From Rhipicephalus microplus (Eukaryota; Arthropoda; Arachnida; Ixodida; Ixodidae): 64,000 bases of DNA. The stretch spans positions 199,726,601 to 199,790,600 of the forward strand of contig NC_134701.1 of NCBI RefSeq assembly GCF_043290135.1, given 5' to 3'. The notes below the pieces were generated by a model. The model did not search any database, was not told where the DNA came from, and saw only the letters and a program-made list of their open reading frames with translations. The position numbers and the translations under genes are program-made. Positions 39,377 through 52,432 of this stretch are shown piece after piece. Position 1 is the stretch's first letter. Every line of letters starts with the position of its first letter.

Positions 39377-42300
39377 ATGTGGAGAATAGATGCAGTACTT
39401 AGTATATGTACTAACAGCTAGTTGACTTTTAGTATGTCAAGTTCAGAGAATAATCATGCCGCGTTTTCTATTCGTTGTATGTATTTATTGGAGTACATGG
39501 AGATTTTCTGTTGTATTTTTAACCTCATCGCAGTTCATCTTATAGTAGTCGTACCCTTGGTTAGTAGGTAATAGTGAATATATGAATTAACAAGGGCAGG
39601 CCACAACAGAAGCTTTAGTAAACCCGGCAGAAAATGTTAAAGATTGTACCTATACAGATCTACATGTATTGGCAACAATTTCTTTGCGCAACTTATCGTG
39701 CTCTCGTTCTCTTTGAAAACAGCAACAAATGATCTGTACTTACAGGCCCCGTGCAGTAAGAGGAGCAGTTCACAGCCACAACAGCTGAAGCGCTGCCAAA
39801 CGGAAATATACAGCCGCAGGGCGGCTCTGTGACATTGCAAATCTACGAAAATTACACGCTCCCTTAAGTTCTCCAAGAGCCCAGCGACGAGCTCCAGGCG
39901 AGGTGTCTATAAGCTCGCGCAGGAAGTAGCAATGTCTTGCGGCAAAGCCAACCTTTTAATATGGATAACGACGATACAGCCGCAGCCGTACGAGGAGATT
40001 TGTAGCTTTCAGTGACTAGTCAAAAGGGAAATCCGGTAGTCTGAAGGGGGCGAGAAACTATTACCACCATGAAATAGTATGTTGATCATTCCACGCGAAA
40101 CGTCGCAGCCATTTTAGCGATGATATTGAACGTATATTTAAAAAATCACGCTGATTTACTGCATTGAGAACACCGAGATTCTAGAATATTTACGGTAGAA
40201 TAAATTTTTGGTCACTTATTTTAAAAGTATTGAATATTTCTTGTACACCATATTTGGTTTACATATTACATAAAGGTGCGCAATTTTTCTACCCCATGCG
40301 CCAACAAAAGTTTATCTAAAATCTTCTATGTTTGCAATTTTTTTTCGTCTCAATACTGCACTCTGCATGAATATCTGAGAAACAAATACTTATTCTACAG
40401 CAAGCATATTTTGTGTAAAAAACATATTTAAACCGCCATGTTGCCAAACTTTACAGAAAAAAATCACAAACTTCACAAAACGGTCATTTTTGTCCATATT
40501 GACAGGCAATTTATAATCACCTTCATACCTAAATTGAAAGCAAATGCGTACTTATTTTTATATGGCAAGTTTTATTATAAGAGTTTTTAACGAAGAAAAC
40601 TACTTTTGAAATTTCTCATTGACTGCTATCTTCCCATTTGCTCATACGACATCTTCGCCTTTAGTTCCCCGTTGCCGTCAATTTCCATAAAAAATACAAT
40701 TGAACATAAAACATTATCGCTAAATTCTGTCGTATACGTGCACTGTTTCATTCACAATGCTTTACTAAAGATTTTTGGATGAACGCTACCAATAATTGAG
40801 ACGTACTTTATTGAAACATCTGCATTTTACTCCAGAGATAAACACCAGGGCCACACCATGGAGGAACGATGGAGCGTAAATTCTGCTACTGTCTCCGTTC
40901 ACGCGTCTCGTCAGGATCGAAATCAATGTAATGGATTCATATTGTCTGACGGAAGTAATTAGCAGTAGTAATTGTGGTTAAGTGTACAGGAATAACCACT
41001 TGTACGATCATATACAACTTAAGAGGTCCGGAGAGTGGAGCTTGTCCAATTTATATGGCAGATAGCTGCATTATGAAGACAACCTATTTCCGAACATCCA
41101 TATCGCCTCGGCATGTGTACACCTTCACTGTAGAAGTTCATGTTAACTCGCTTGGCGACAACTGCAGCGCGGTTCTTCTGGCGACATGGTTTCACCTCTG
41201 TTGGAACGCCAGGCCGTGTGTACACGCCTCACTGCATGTCAAACAGGTGTCGGCTGCTATTTTATGTCACAGCCGGGAAAAAGTTTGCGAAGGCTCTCTT
41301 TGTGCTCAGCATCGTCTAGCCAACCGAAGGACAATGCGACTGCGACGCTGGTCTGCGAATGTGCGAGAAGAGGATTTCATTATGGCCTCATTATGGCAAG
41401 AGCATCTTCCTTCCTTGTAGAGAACTCACCTAATTTTTTTTGTGGATGCATTCCAGACTATGAGCGATGTCGTGGCGGAATGGCCTTTTTTGTAAGACGA
41501 AAGTCAGCATAAGAACAGAAGTGTTACCGCACTCAGCCTCCACAGGAACGTGGCCGTTGTGGCACGTGTATGAGGTACATATGAACATGGCTTCTGTGCA
41601 AGATCTGCAGTACGGTTAATTCTGCAGTGCGATGGAAACCTGCCTGTGGTTTGCCCTCGTGCCCAACGTACTTTTCTATGTAAATAATTTTGTGAATATA
41701 TGAGCGCAAGAAGCGGAGCCGATATGGGCTAACCGAATAAGGCAGTGAAAACTATATTGCGACCACGAGAAAGACCACATCGCCCTTACGGTATACGCAT
41801 AAAAATCCGGCAACAACATTGTGTGAACATCTAACAGATAGAAGCATTGTCTGGGTGTACACCAAATATAATGTCGTCGGCCGGAAACTAAAGAAGCAAG
41901 AAGTGCCGAAGGATGCCGAAAAAAGAGCAATATTAGAGGCACAGGTAAGCGTCCCTGTGCGCAAGCCCAACTTCTATAGTGTGGCCTCATGACAGGATCT
42001 CAGCCGTATACCAGTGGATAACAATGGGAGAATACGTTCACAGAGCACCCCTATAAAGCGTTGCTCTGGGAACGAGGTTTGGAAAGCAGCAATTGGGCTG
42101 TGTACGACTAATGTCAGAGACAATAGCGGCGCTTGGAGGTATCCTGTGATCGACGCGCTCTGCGATCTTCGGATACGGTGTAACTACCACGTATTGTGCG
42201 CTTCGCAGAACTCACGTGTAGAGTTGCAATACCATCCACTGGAGCTCACAATAGAGGGACGTCAATTTGCGCGTCAATCATTACGTAACACAATAACGCA

Positions 42301-42810
42301 AGAGCTCCTGCTCTGTACACCAGTTCTTCACCGATTTTTCATGAAGGGGATTTGCTTGAAACATACTTCGTCAACTGATAGTCTCATCTGCAATGTTTCC
42401 GTTTGTTTCTACTTGAAGTTTTTCAACTGTATCCTGTATCGGAACATGGTGGTTGTTACGGAGCATGGAAAATATAATTGGCCTAGTTTTCAACGCGCTT
42501 TCAATACTGAGTTCATGCGATCTAATTTTTTACTCTCATAGTTGAGGTTAAAGGGATCGACAACTGGTTAGAACATGCGATTATATACATCCTGCTTAAA
42601 TGAAAAAGCTGTGAAATATAGGGACATATTACAGCATAATTATCGTGGTTTAAGCAGCATTGTACTTTTACGTCACACTTTAGAGTACCCCTCCCCTCGA
42701 CCAAAATAAATGAAACTAAAAATAAAAATGACGTGTAGCATAGCCTAGCAGGACAGCCTTGATGCTGTACTATTTATGGGGGACCGTCTCCAGTAAGTAG
42801 TCTGACACTT
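39377..42810. other. Long stretch without identifiable genes
   Basis: AT-rich, particularly 40130-40780. The largest open frame (42014-42541 +, 175 residues) has no motif, biased codons or neighbours that support a gene. A second frame pair at 40974-41512 is equally unsupported. Confidence 0.45.
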
Positions 42811-42814
42811 CCGT

Positions 42815-42925
42815 GCGTTCAAAATTCGACAGATCCCACGTACCTTGGGAATCGATGTTATGCGAAGCCTGCGGATGGACGAGGATTGCCTTGTAATTTT
42901 TTTTATTGAGCGAAACGTTACGCAG
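42815..42925 (+). repeat. Dispersed repeat, second copy of the 4.7-kb repeat
   Basis: GACAGATCCCACGTACC, GAATCGATG, TATGCGAAGC, GAGGATTG and GAAACGTTACG follow in the same order as at 4670-4765. Confidence 0.55.
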
Positions 42926-43259
42926 TGGTGCTAAACAGATGTACAAATTGCAAGCACAGGCATTCGTTAAACAGCCGCATATGTTTAATATAACCAATCG
43001 TTTACAGTTGCTTAACAATGTCATCATCAATTTGAATATTAGCAACCCTAGAAGCGGTAAGCGCCGTCTTTTCTATTTCTCTTTCGCTCCTTCCCTGTCC
43101 TGCCTTTCAAGTGTTGCGCTGTTAACAAATTCGTGGGAAGCTGACATGAAGCGTTGGTTCTCGCAAGGATAGTATAGGCCTGGACAGTTCAACATTATTC
43201 AACTTCAGTGGATGGCGCCTAACTACAACTGACACTAACCTGACGTGACTGTTGAATCA

Positions 43260-43460
43260 TAGAAGTGCAGACGTAGCGGTTCCAAGACCTGGCATGGCTC
43301 TGCGGTAAAATACTTGATTACCACGCATAATTCCTGCTGGGACGTCGACATTTATTCTTTGCATTTGTCGGGTCAACGCTGCCGATGTATGCTTTTTTTA
43401 ACGCTCACGGGTTAAGATTACCCTTGTTTGTTCTCGCCCTTCTAGGGCAGATATCATCTG
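43260..43460 (+). repeat. Degenerate tRNA-derived SINE
   Basis: An A-box-like GGCATGGCTCTGCGGTAAAA is followed by ATTACCACGC. The B box is eroded, and then comes a T-rich body. Read as an old SINE relic. Confidence 0.4.
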
Positions 43461-43701
43461 TCAGTCACCGGCGGCTCATATCCGCATACCTGTGGCACAT
43501 ATCTGCATACCTGTACATACCCAACCGCGGGCATATGCCACACGTCTGGCGGAAAGGATTTGACGTCCACGTGATGGGATTGTGACATTATTCATGTCAT
43601 GACCAGCGAGTAATATTCGTCAAACCATCTTACCCTGTCATACTAACTTTGTTTTACACCAAGTTAAGGGGGTGATCACGAGAGCATCCGGACGTAGACG
43701 G

Positions 43702-43846
<145 letters not shown>

Positions 43847-44100
43847 CGCTCAAAGTGCCTGAAGCACACAAAGAAATGCTTCGCATTTATAATTAGTGCT
43901 GAAAATGAGACTACGCAAAGGGGAGCTGAAAAGTTCTTGACTCCGTCACATTTTGCCCAGAATTGATTCATAAATGTTGAGCCATATGAAGACTTTATAT
44001 CTCGTTGATCAATCGTGCCAGCTTGAGATATGTCTGTTTTTCAGAATCTTCCAGATGGAGAGTAAGATGAGAGGTATAAGCTTGTTTCTTGTAGGTGGAG

Positions 44101-44310
44101 CCATCAGGCGCCATGAAGTATTTCTTTCTCCAGGAAATGTCTAAAAAGGACATCTACACTGAAATGTCACAAGCATTGGGAAAGAAGTGTCCTTCCTATA
44201 GCACACCTGGAAGCTGGCTCTTTCTTTTGAACATGACATTTAACCTTTTAATTTCAACCTCGCATTGACCACCCCACAAGCTCGGGGGATCCGGTAACAA
44301 GCTGTGTTTT
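44101..44310 (+). pseudogene. Mariner transposase N-terminal fragment
   Basis: From 44113 the frame reads MKYFFLQEMSKKDIYTEM then LGKKCPSYSTPGSWL, matching the mariner helix-turn-helix region (KEI...L...CPSYST...W). After a frame change DHPTSSGDPVT resembles the D.P.SGRPVT linker. Nothing of the catalytic domain and no inverted repeats were found. Confidence 0.6.
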
Positions 44311-45889
44311 ATACTAGCTGATTATTTATGATATGAGAATACGTGCCGAAAATGTAGCACACTGCAGTTCCTAAGGATTTTTCGGTAGCGTATTGGTCTC
44401 ATTGGCACCAATATCCTACTCGTACGCAACCTTTCAGCGACTTGGGAGCGGAAATGTTTGAACGGAGAACAGTGAACATTCGCACACGTCCAAAGTTGAG
44501 GCTGCCAAATTGAAGACTCCGGGTTCCACATTGGCCCATCATCGCTCACATTCGAGTGACCTGGTCTCTACCGCATGTATCGAAACTTAATTAAAAGGCC
44601 ATCATTCTGACGACGTTGCTGACGTCAAATATGCTCCCGTGAGCTGCTTTAATGACCTACAGTATGCTGTTTTTTAATGTACTAGAAAATGTAACAATTA
44701 TAGAAAGGACATCAGTTAGACGAAGGATCTCATTTAACAACTGTGTACTCTTAACACTGCGACTATACTCTTTCTGTAAAAAAAAAAAGAAGTTTTTAGC
44801 AACCATGTATATAATGTTACGATTCAATCCCACTGTGTTCGGTGCTGCTTATGAAAAAGTTGACGCTGAGAACCAATGATGCCTTCTAGGCAACAAGTAA
44901 AGCATGTCGAGCCTCCGTGCATGCACACGAAGTGAACGTATGCGTAGTAAACTGCTGCACACAAACACGAACCACTGTCGGCTTCACCTCGCAGTGCTTG
45001 TAGCATGTGTGGCGTGTACGACTTCACTGTCGCCACAAAACGAAAAAAAAAAATGCTTATAACGATCTCGCGGCATTTCTTGCCGTTATTCCGTAACTAC
45101 GCCTTCCGTGTTTCGATACTCTAACTGGAAAGCTTTTTGTTGCTTTAGAGAAAACAATTAACACAAAAAATGGTTGTCGTACCATTCAGACGTTGCTGTT
45201 ATATTTTAAACTGCAGTTGAGCTCGTGAGTCGACGATGAATGCGTCTCCGAGACAGCGCTCGAGAATAAAAGCTGCTCGCCGCTTCGCCTCACATGACGT
45301 AAGACTTCAGCCCATTCAGGTCATGCGACTCGGCTCACTTCCTCTAAGACGGAGGCACTCTGATACATCTCGCAAGGCTGAATAGTTCCGGGACGTGTTA
45401 CCGACCCCGCTTACAGCTTAAATAACAGAACAGGGACAAAAAGCAAGAAAGAAGGACAACACAGCGTTGTGTGGTTCTTTCTTGATTTTGTCTCCGTTGG
45501 AGTTTTGGGCTCTATCTTTTCCTTAACTATGAATCCCAGCGAACTGGTCCGACTGGCCGTTTTGCCCTAGTTTAAATTTAAAAATAATTAATGGGGTATA
45601 GTACCATTCCATGCACCATAGGGTCAGCTCTTGCTTCACGTTCAAGACAACCAATTCTTCTCCTAGACAATTCACATGCTGTTGTAAACTCTGTGAGATC
45701 TCCTGTGATATCGCCCCCTCGGAAGGCACGGAGACAACAGACGTGGTCGGGCAAACCAAACACATCGTATACCCTTATTCAAATGCTTTTACAAACTACG
45801 ATATCATGCGGGTTTTGAGAGTAGACCATCGCCATTGCGCGGGTTTTTTTTTTTCTCTCGCCTATTTCTGTCGTCCACAAGTCCTAAAC
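44311..45889. other. No identifiable feature
   Basis: Short frames only. An A-rich run lies at 44780 and another at 45040. Confidence 0.45.
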
Positions 45890-46150
45890 ATGACTCCCCC
45901 TTCTCCGTGGCCTGGCGGCACTGGGAGAGCAGGAGTGACGTAAACCTCTCTTACCTGGCACCGGATCATACCGAATCTCGGCTGTGACGCCACGCTCCGA
46001 GTCCTCCCAGACATTTCGTGCGCGCCCGCATCGGGTAAGAAGCTGTCTGGATAACGAACTGTAAGCACGCCTTTTCTTTCCTTTCCGTTGGCTCCTTTGT
46101 TTTTGGAGCAAATTCCGGCGGAGTTCGCCATTGGTGCCTTGCGCTTATAG
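45890..46150 (+). repeat. Possible diverged LTR fragment related to gypsy-2
   Basis: CACTGGGAGAGCAGGAGTGACGTAAACC and TACCTGGCACCGG, in plus orientation, align over ~50 bp with the gypsy-2 LTR read on the minus strand (CGCTGGGAAGGG, CGGAGTGACGTATAAC, CACCCGGTAGCGG). No protein-coding part nearby. Confidence 0.4.
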
Positions 46151-46444
46151 ACAATTTTCCGCTGGGGCACCCGCGCGCTGCCATGTTTGATCACGTGACC
46201 GTTAACTGGCCTTCTCCCAGCCAGTTGCCCAAGCGAATGCATTGAGCCAGCGAAAAGGCTGTGGCCATGGAGTTTCGTAAACATACACTAGAGGGAACTC
46301 GGGCTCTAGTGTCTATGGGAGCTGCAACGCATGGCGCTTCGGCGAGCATGGGAATTATGGGTATTACTTGGATCTGTGAACTCTTCGTACTTTACGTTCC
46401 TTCTGGCTTCACATGGCTTGAAGATGCTTTGTTACAGAAAAAAA

Positions 46445-46490
46445 TGCCGCCATATCCACGAAGTGAAGGATGATGAGTGGGCGAAGCTCC
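46445..46490 (+). repeat. Tetranucleotide-family end module, plus orientation
   Basis: CCGCCATATCCACGAAGTGA and GGATGATGAGTGGGCGAAGC, the module that elsewhere borders tetranucleotide tracts in the opposite orientation. Confidence 0.7.
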
Positions 46491-46693
46491 GGAGGTAAAC
46501 CTGGTAAACCATGAATCCTCCGTACATTTTGCCCACTCGATTTTATTGCAACGCTCCCCCTAGCGTACGTCGCCGCACTATATCGAACGATGACACGCGC
46601 CATATGTGGCATCATTCCTATTTTATAACACCTCGCATCTTTCATAATCAACTACACGTACCGCCGTCTAGTTTATAACATCTTGCATCTTTT

Positions 46694-46992
46694 GGACGGA
46701 CGGACGGACGGATGGACGGATGGACGGATGGATGGATGGACGGACGGACGGACGGACGTACGGATGGATGGATGGATGGATGGATGGACGGACGGACGGA
46801 CGGACGGACGGACGGATGGATGGACGGACGGACGGATGGACGGATGGATGGATGGATGGACGGATGGACGGACGGACGGACGGACGGACGGATGGATGGA
46901 TGGATGGATGGATGGATGGATGGATGGATGGATGGATGGATGGATGGATGGATGGATGGATGGACGGACGGATGGACGGATGGACGGATGGA
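46694..46992 (+). repeat. (GGAC/GGAT)n tetranucleotide tract
   Basis: About 300 bp of interleaved GGAC and GGAT tetramers. Closed on the right, after unrelated spacer, by AAGGAGCTTCGCTCCTAA at 47085-47103. The long frames through it are repeat artefacts. Confidence 0.95.
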
Positions 46993-47105
46993 TATGGCTG
47001 TACCCTTTAGATCGGGCGGTGGCTAGCGTAATACTTAGAACTGAACGAGAGGTGGCTACATACAGGGGACGCACAGCCCACGCCTTAAGGAGCTTCGCTC
47101 CTAAA

Positions 47106-49199
47106 ACAATCGGCAAATGTGCGACAGTTACGCTTCACCACCTTAGCCTTTTAGAATTGCCATTTCGAATCAGCTCACGAAGTTCAAAACAATTTGTTCT
47201 ATCATTCGAAACAGAACCAAAAGACAAAAATAAACGAAGTCACACGCAAGCACGAAGACTAGGCAAATCTATGTCACATCAATAATTCCCATGGTCGCTG
47301 CACGATCGCAGCGCCAGAGTCCCCTATAGTTAATTTTAGGACACTCTATGGCCGTGGCCACTACCTACTCTACTTCTGACCTGCCCAGACATCTCCTCTC
47401 CAGCGCCCACGTCAAGTTTGTACCTTCTTCCATTAGGGCCTAACCTACGAGCGGCGTGGCGCTAGTCAGCCCCTGCTCCCTGACGTCATCTTCAGCGTTC
47501 GTGGTTATGTTCCGGCCAACGGAGCACTCATATTGCGTAATTGTTATGCACAAATAAAAATGCTTCAGAAGTAAATATACTAAAAGTCATTCAAAGACTA
47601 TTTGCAATTATATGGACGTCACGTGACATATGCTGTCCTGCACTATGTAAGCCTACGGGCTTCCACGTTTGTCAACCAGTGTGCAATAAATACATAACCG
47701 CACTGAACAGCTTCCTTGACCAGCTACTAAGTGAAAAAAACAGTCACATATATGCGTACTGTTCATCACAGAATGCAGCTGTTCTTACTTAAAAAAAAAC
47801 GTCCCTAGTTACAAACAACATTATTTAATATTCCGATTGACTCAATAATAATGTATTATCAAGCACAAGGTTTTAAATACGAACACGTTACGCAGACAGA
47901 ACTCTCTCGCTGGATTGCGTGCCGACTGGTTGTGCCCTCGTGATCTCCGACGACAGCGTAGCTCTGGCCGACTGGATTAGCCCTACGCCATCTCCTGTTG
48001 CCGACAAGAGTTCTCGCCAGTGGTGCCCCGTCCTCGGACTCCTGTGACCGTGTTTCATCTTTCCTATCTTCTCTTTACTTTCGTCGTCGCTCGCTGTCCC
48101 TGCGCATCTCTTTCTATATATACACCTTTAATCCCACCCTTTTAATCCCTCCTTACCCCCTGCCCTTGTGAGCTACTGTTATGGTGTCGCACCAGATGCA
48201 GACAGTTACGGGGCTAACTTTTCTCTTCTTTTTCCCTTTTATAACCACATATGTAGACAGGGACAGCTAAGACACGGACAACTGCTCTGCGTATCGCGCT
48301 CGTATTTCAAAGAATCACGAATCACCCACTCAACCAATCAACCATTTTGACAAATTTAAACACAAGCTAAAGCGAAGGCAGCGTCGCTGATGTTCGACTC
48401 ACCACTAGTGACCCACGGGACACGACCCGCGATGACCGTATTTCGTGGGCCCCCTTCAGGAGATGACCGTACGCGCCAGCCGCCAAACGCCAGAAAGACT
48501 CACTTTCTTTTTTTGCGTGCGCCCAGCAAGCCTCGCCGCCGCTACACTGCAAACGCTACCGCGCTAACCATAATGGTGATGGTGAACTCGCGTGAGCCCT
48601 GCGTTACCTACCGCTCGGTGGTTAAAATAGGCCGCTAAATGCGGCATGTCGGCGCGACACGTGTGAGCCACGAGGCGCAAACTATTTTACAGGGGACAGA
48701 AGCAGTGTCGTGTCTTTTCCTCACGGCATAAACTGGCCGATCTATATATATATATATATACGTTGGCGGGAGGGACCAGGACATATAGTGGGGCCTTTTG
48801 GGTTAGCGTAGAACTGCCAGACGGTTCTTGATGGCTCTGCAGCAGCATGCGGACAGGTTAAAATACTGGCTCGTACGAAATACCGAAGTATATTCTGCAT
48901 CAGGAAGCGGGGCCACCGACCAACTCGCAGCACTCAAGTAAGGTTGTGCACGCGATACAGCGTAAGACAAAGGACGGTTGCGGCACTTAAAATTATTTCG
49001 CTCAATCTTGCGCCCACGTGTGGAACGGATGAAATCCCCACTTCCGCATGCATTCCTCTAACCTAACGACCTCGCGTGAAATATTCCTGGGGGTGTGTAC
49101 AGCGAGAGTTCTGTTTTCTTAATGCGGAAGTTAATTCAGCATCCGTGCAGTGCTAACACATGCTATAACCGTAGATTTACGCATCTTGTTGTACTATAT
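47106..49199. other. No gene; CT-rich and GC-rich pieces
   Basis: 47880-48250 is pyrimidine-rich and resembles the 3' untranslated end of a retroelement, but no coding part adjoins it. A GC-richer block at 48370-48680 has no recognisable domain. A short (TA)n run lies at 48742-48760. Confidence 0.4.
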
Positions 49200-50460
49200 A
49201 TGCATGCACCATGAGCAGGAAGAAAAATTGGCCCCGTATCTGCATGTTACACTACAAATGTCATCGATAGACGACATTTTTACGTCTGGACAGAGTCAAC
49301 AAAACGTTTATTTGATGTTCTGCGCAAGAAATTAGGTGAATAGTATTTTGGAGGAGCTACGTTAGAGTGCCTCGAGCGTGCAGCGAAGGTGAACGAGCGC
49401 ATCAAGTCACGTCACACGTGAGACATGAGCGCTATCTGAAAGTCATCTTGGAAAGCGAATCGTGCAGCCTGCGCACCCGTCGCGGAGGTGATAAGGTGTA
49501 GAACGCAAGGCGACGGGTAGGTGCCACCGCCGTGTTGTCTTGGCAAAGCGTTAGACTAAAACACTTGCCTTTTCGTGCAAGCGTTGCATTGTCAGCGCAG
49601 CGTGATAAACGCTATGGTCATTAAAATTACTTATGTATGCCTTTTCTAGTAAAAAGATACACATACAAAATATTGACGTGCTGTTATGGTGCCTCAGATA
49701 TGCGCAATAACTGATTTTAAATTAACAATCACACTGGTATGAACGCTAAATCTTGAGCAATATTGGTGGGCACTGCGGATGGGGTCGGCCGTTAGGGATA
49801 TCTCCTGGTACCGTTTAGTGTATCGTTAACCGCAAACAAACAGAGAAATGCTCAGACAAACTGACAGGCAGGCAGACCAAAATTTTTGCGTTGAAGGTCC
49901 CCAAGAAAGACTATCATCTTTAAAATGCCAGGCCTGCGCGGTAGGTGCAGCACAGTCACAGCGAAAGCTATATATAGAAGAGCGTGATATAACATACCAA
50001 CAAGCCCAAATCGACATCCTCATTGACTAGAAGAGCGATCTTTCAGAGCATTTTCAAAAGAGTCACTGGGTAACTACTGCCAGGCTTGCTTGATACCACT
50101 AGGGCATTAAGAATAATTTTTTGGGTGGTAGGCCGGCATTCGCTATCCTATTTTTCGTCATTCTTTTGAGAAGGGTGGTATACGCTAAACACTTGCAAAG
50201 AATACTGTGCCGATTCTCCATGCAGTGGCTGACGACGATGAGGAATCATGGCGGAAGTGGGTATGCACCAGAGTTAGCATGGAAACAAAACAAACTTTTG
50301 CAATGGGTTCGAGCATTGGACGGTCCCCCCGTTACGCTATTTGCATTGTGCGATGACTGGGGGTTCTTTCGCTGTTTTAAAACACATTATGAGTCATATT
50401 ACGCGATTTCTTTCCTGACATTAAGCCTGGCTAAGGCAAGTTTGCCAGCAATTCACAAGA
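49200..50460 (+). repeat. Dispersed non-coding family, copy A (longest)
   Basis: The left 730 bp matches copy C (36640-37350, inverted). 49940-50460 matches copy B (26740-27215, inverted). It has GCAGGCAGACCAAAATTTTT, CCCCAAGAAAGACTATCATC, CTGACGACGATGAGGAATC and GACATTAAGCCTGGCTAAGG. The open frame at 50121-50558 crosses into the adjoining LINE tail and is not a gene. Confidence 0.75.
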
Positions 50461-50855
50461 ACCGGCGTAGCTCAGACGGCATCCGTTTTCTTTCGATAAA
50501 AAATGAAACAGGCGTACCTTATGACCTAATCATGCTTCTGGGCCGGCGCAGTATATGAAAAACCCGATGTGCTTTTGAAAACGCGGATGTAGAAGTGCTA
50601 TCTGTGCGCCAATATTTTTGTGAATCTTTGTGCCAATTTCTTGAAGTGCTGAAGGGCCAAGAGGATGTACCAGACTGGATTGTGCGCACAAGAGCCATTG
50701 TTACGAATGTCCAAATATTGATCAATAGTCAGCTAAAAGCTGATGGTACCTCAATGAATTTCGTGGGTGTATCTTGTGACGCACTTGTATTTTAACCAAT
50801 ATGTAAATATGTGAAATAGGAACAGTCTTGATAGGCAAGGCAATAAATAAAGAAA
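50461..50855 (+). pseudogene. LINE-2 family C-terminal/3'-end fragment
   Basis: Reads GIRFLSIKNETGVPYDLIML, then after a stop ADVEVLSVRQYFCESLCQFL and VPDWIVRT. The first block aligns with RYLTIDNEEGVPS of LINE-2 at about 15090. An A-rich 3' tail at 50835-50858 marks the retroposed end. Confidence 0.65.
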
Positions 50856-50861
50856 AAAAAG

Positions 50862-50935
50862 CCGGCGTAGCTCAGTAGTAGAAAGTTGAGCTGGCACCCA
50901 GCGGACTTGGGTTCGTGCCCCACTGTCTCACTGGG
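50862..50935 (+). repeat. tRNA-like SINE head
   Basis: GCCGGCGTAGCTCAGTAGTA (A box) and TTGGGTTCGTGCC (B box) 30 bp later. It directly follows the LINE tail. The acceptor stem is not closed, so it is not called a functional tRNA. Confidence 0.55.
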
Positions 50936-51079
50936 GCTATTTTTTTTCCAAATTTGCGGGATGTGGTAACGAACATCGGCCGCAGGTGTGGCGGCGGTGG
51001 CTGCGGCTGCTGACAACTGCGCGTGACCCGAGTTGTGGTCTCATAACTGCTTTCTCTGTAAAAGGATAAGAAAGAAGAA

Positions 51080-51290
51080 TTCCACTGGCCGTAAAACTTG
51101 TGGTAGCTTAACGGCCGTTATCTCGAGTCCCTTGGTTCAATTCCTAGAATTACTGCGATTCTCGATGGTAAAGAAATGCTTATATAACCCTGCGCGTGGA
51201 TTTAGCTGCCCGTAAAAGAACCCCAGCCAGTGAAAATTAAACTAGAGCTCCTAACTACAATGCACCGTATAATGAGATTTTGTATTTAGA
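51080..51290 (+). repeat. Degenerate Ruka-like SINE
   Basis: A B-box-like TTGGTTCAATTCCTAG, then body landmarks GTAAAAGAACCCCAG, CTAGAGCTCCTAACTACAATG and ATAATGAGA, in Ruka order but heavily diverged. Confidence 0.5.
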
Positions 51291-51836
51291 AAACAAATTC
51301 TCAGTATTTTATATCTATTTTGCAAACAGCGTTATACATCACGATGCTAAAGATATGAAATCACACATTGTATAAGGTCCCAGTAAACAGCGCCTTGTAT
51401 TTCGTATGCCGGTGAAGCTCTCTTGCTTGGGTTTTGACAGAACACGACGGTGTCAAGGTGGCACTGACGAGTTAATTTTTATGCTAAGAACAAATGTGCA
51501 CATCAGGTGCTGCGCATCATCAATATAAGGATCTTTGTATTACCCAGAAAAAGCACAGAAAAAAATTGTGCATGTGGTTACTTTTGTGATCAGCGTGTTT
51601 CCTTATAACAAATGTATTTTCACGCCCTTCCTTGAAGTTAAACCCCCCCGTCGTAGGGCTAGGCTATCTTATACCTGTACGTGCTTCAAGTGTTTATCTC
51701 TGCTATGGACGTCGCATGAATGGATAGAATACTACTACATAGGGACCACCAATTAAGTACCACAAACCGTAGTTTTTGGAATAGTTTATATTACTCATAG
51801 CTAGCAATGCTTTGTCACTGTTTTGTTTACAATTTC

Positions 51837-52432
51837 TTCAAAGGGGCCCTGCAGCACTTTTTGAGCATGGTCAGAAAACGAAGCTGCTCAGTAAAAGAGG
51901 CTCCCGACAACACGTGAGCCAATTATTATAGCACAGCACGCGGCCTAGAATTCACAATAAATTATCAAAGTCAGCTAAAATTTGCTTTCTCTTCTCTCGA
52001 CAACTCACAGAATAAGCCCAAACACCACTCGTAGTAAGCCCATCTATCAGCCATTGGCTGATTTGAACATGGCGCCCTCAGTCATTACTGAGATCGCCGC
52101 GGGAGGCCGCTACTTGTCCACGCATGCGCGCGAGATCATACTGAAAAACCCGCGCATTTCAAAAAAAAAAAAGAGAGAAAGTGCTCAAGGTCAGGAGGCG
52201 TGCGTGACGTTTTGTTTGCCCCTCCCATCCCTCCCTGCTTAGCTTCCAACACTTTAGTCGGGACGAGAGAAGGGAGAATGCGATTACAGCGTGAGACAAA
52301 TCTTTTTATTTCCGCTCGTACTGGACAGATTCTTAAAATTTTTGTGGCGTTGATTTTTCGAGGCAATGCGCTTTTTCAGTGAATCAATTTCATGGTTACC
52401 CAAGAAAGTGTTTAAGCGCCCCTCAAAGGTAA
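51837..52432. mobile_element. MITE with GGGGCCCTG-type ends
   Basis: The left end AAAGGGGCCCTGCAGCACTT and the right end (reverse complement GAGGGGCGCTTAAACACTTT) form imperfect inverted repeats. The interior holds GGGAGGCCGCTACTTGTCC, found inverted at about 16180. An interior poly-A lies at 52162. No transposase. Confidence 0.6.

Noticed and set aside
42014..42541. 175-residue plus-strand frame
   Set aside because: No motif or repeat support; could be chance in this composition. Kept only as a note in the gap entry.
46673..47285. 200-residue MDGRTDG frame and the opposite HPSIHPS frame
   Set aside because: Arise from GGAC/GGAT tetramers, whose 12-bp reading period has no stop; no real protein signal.
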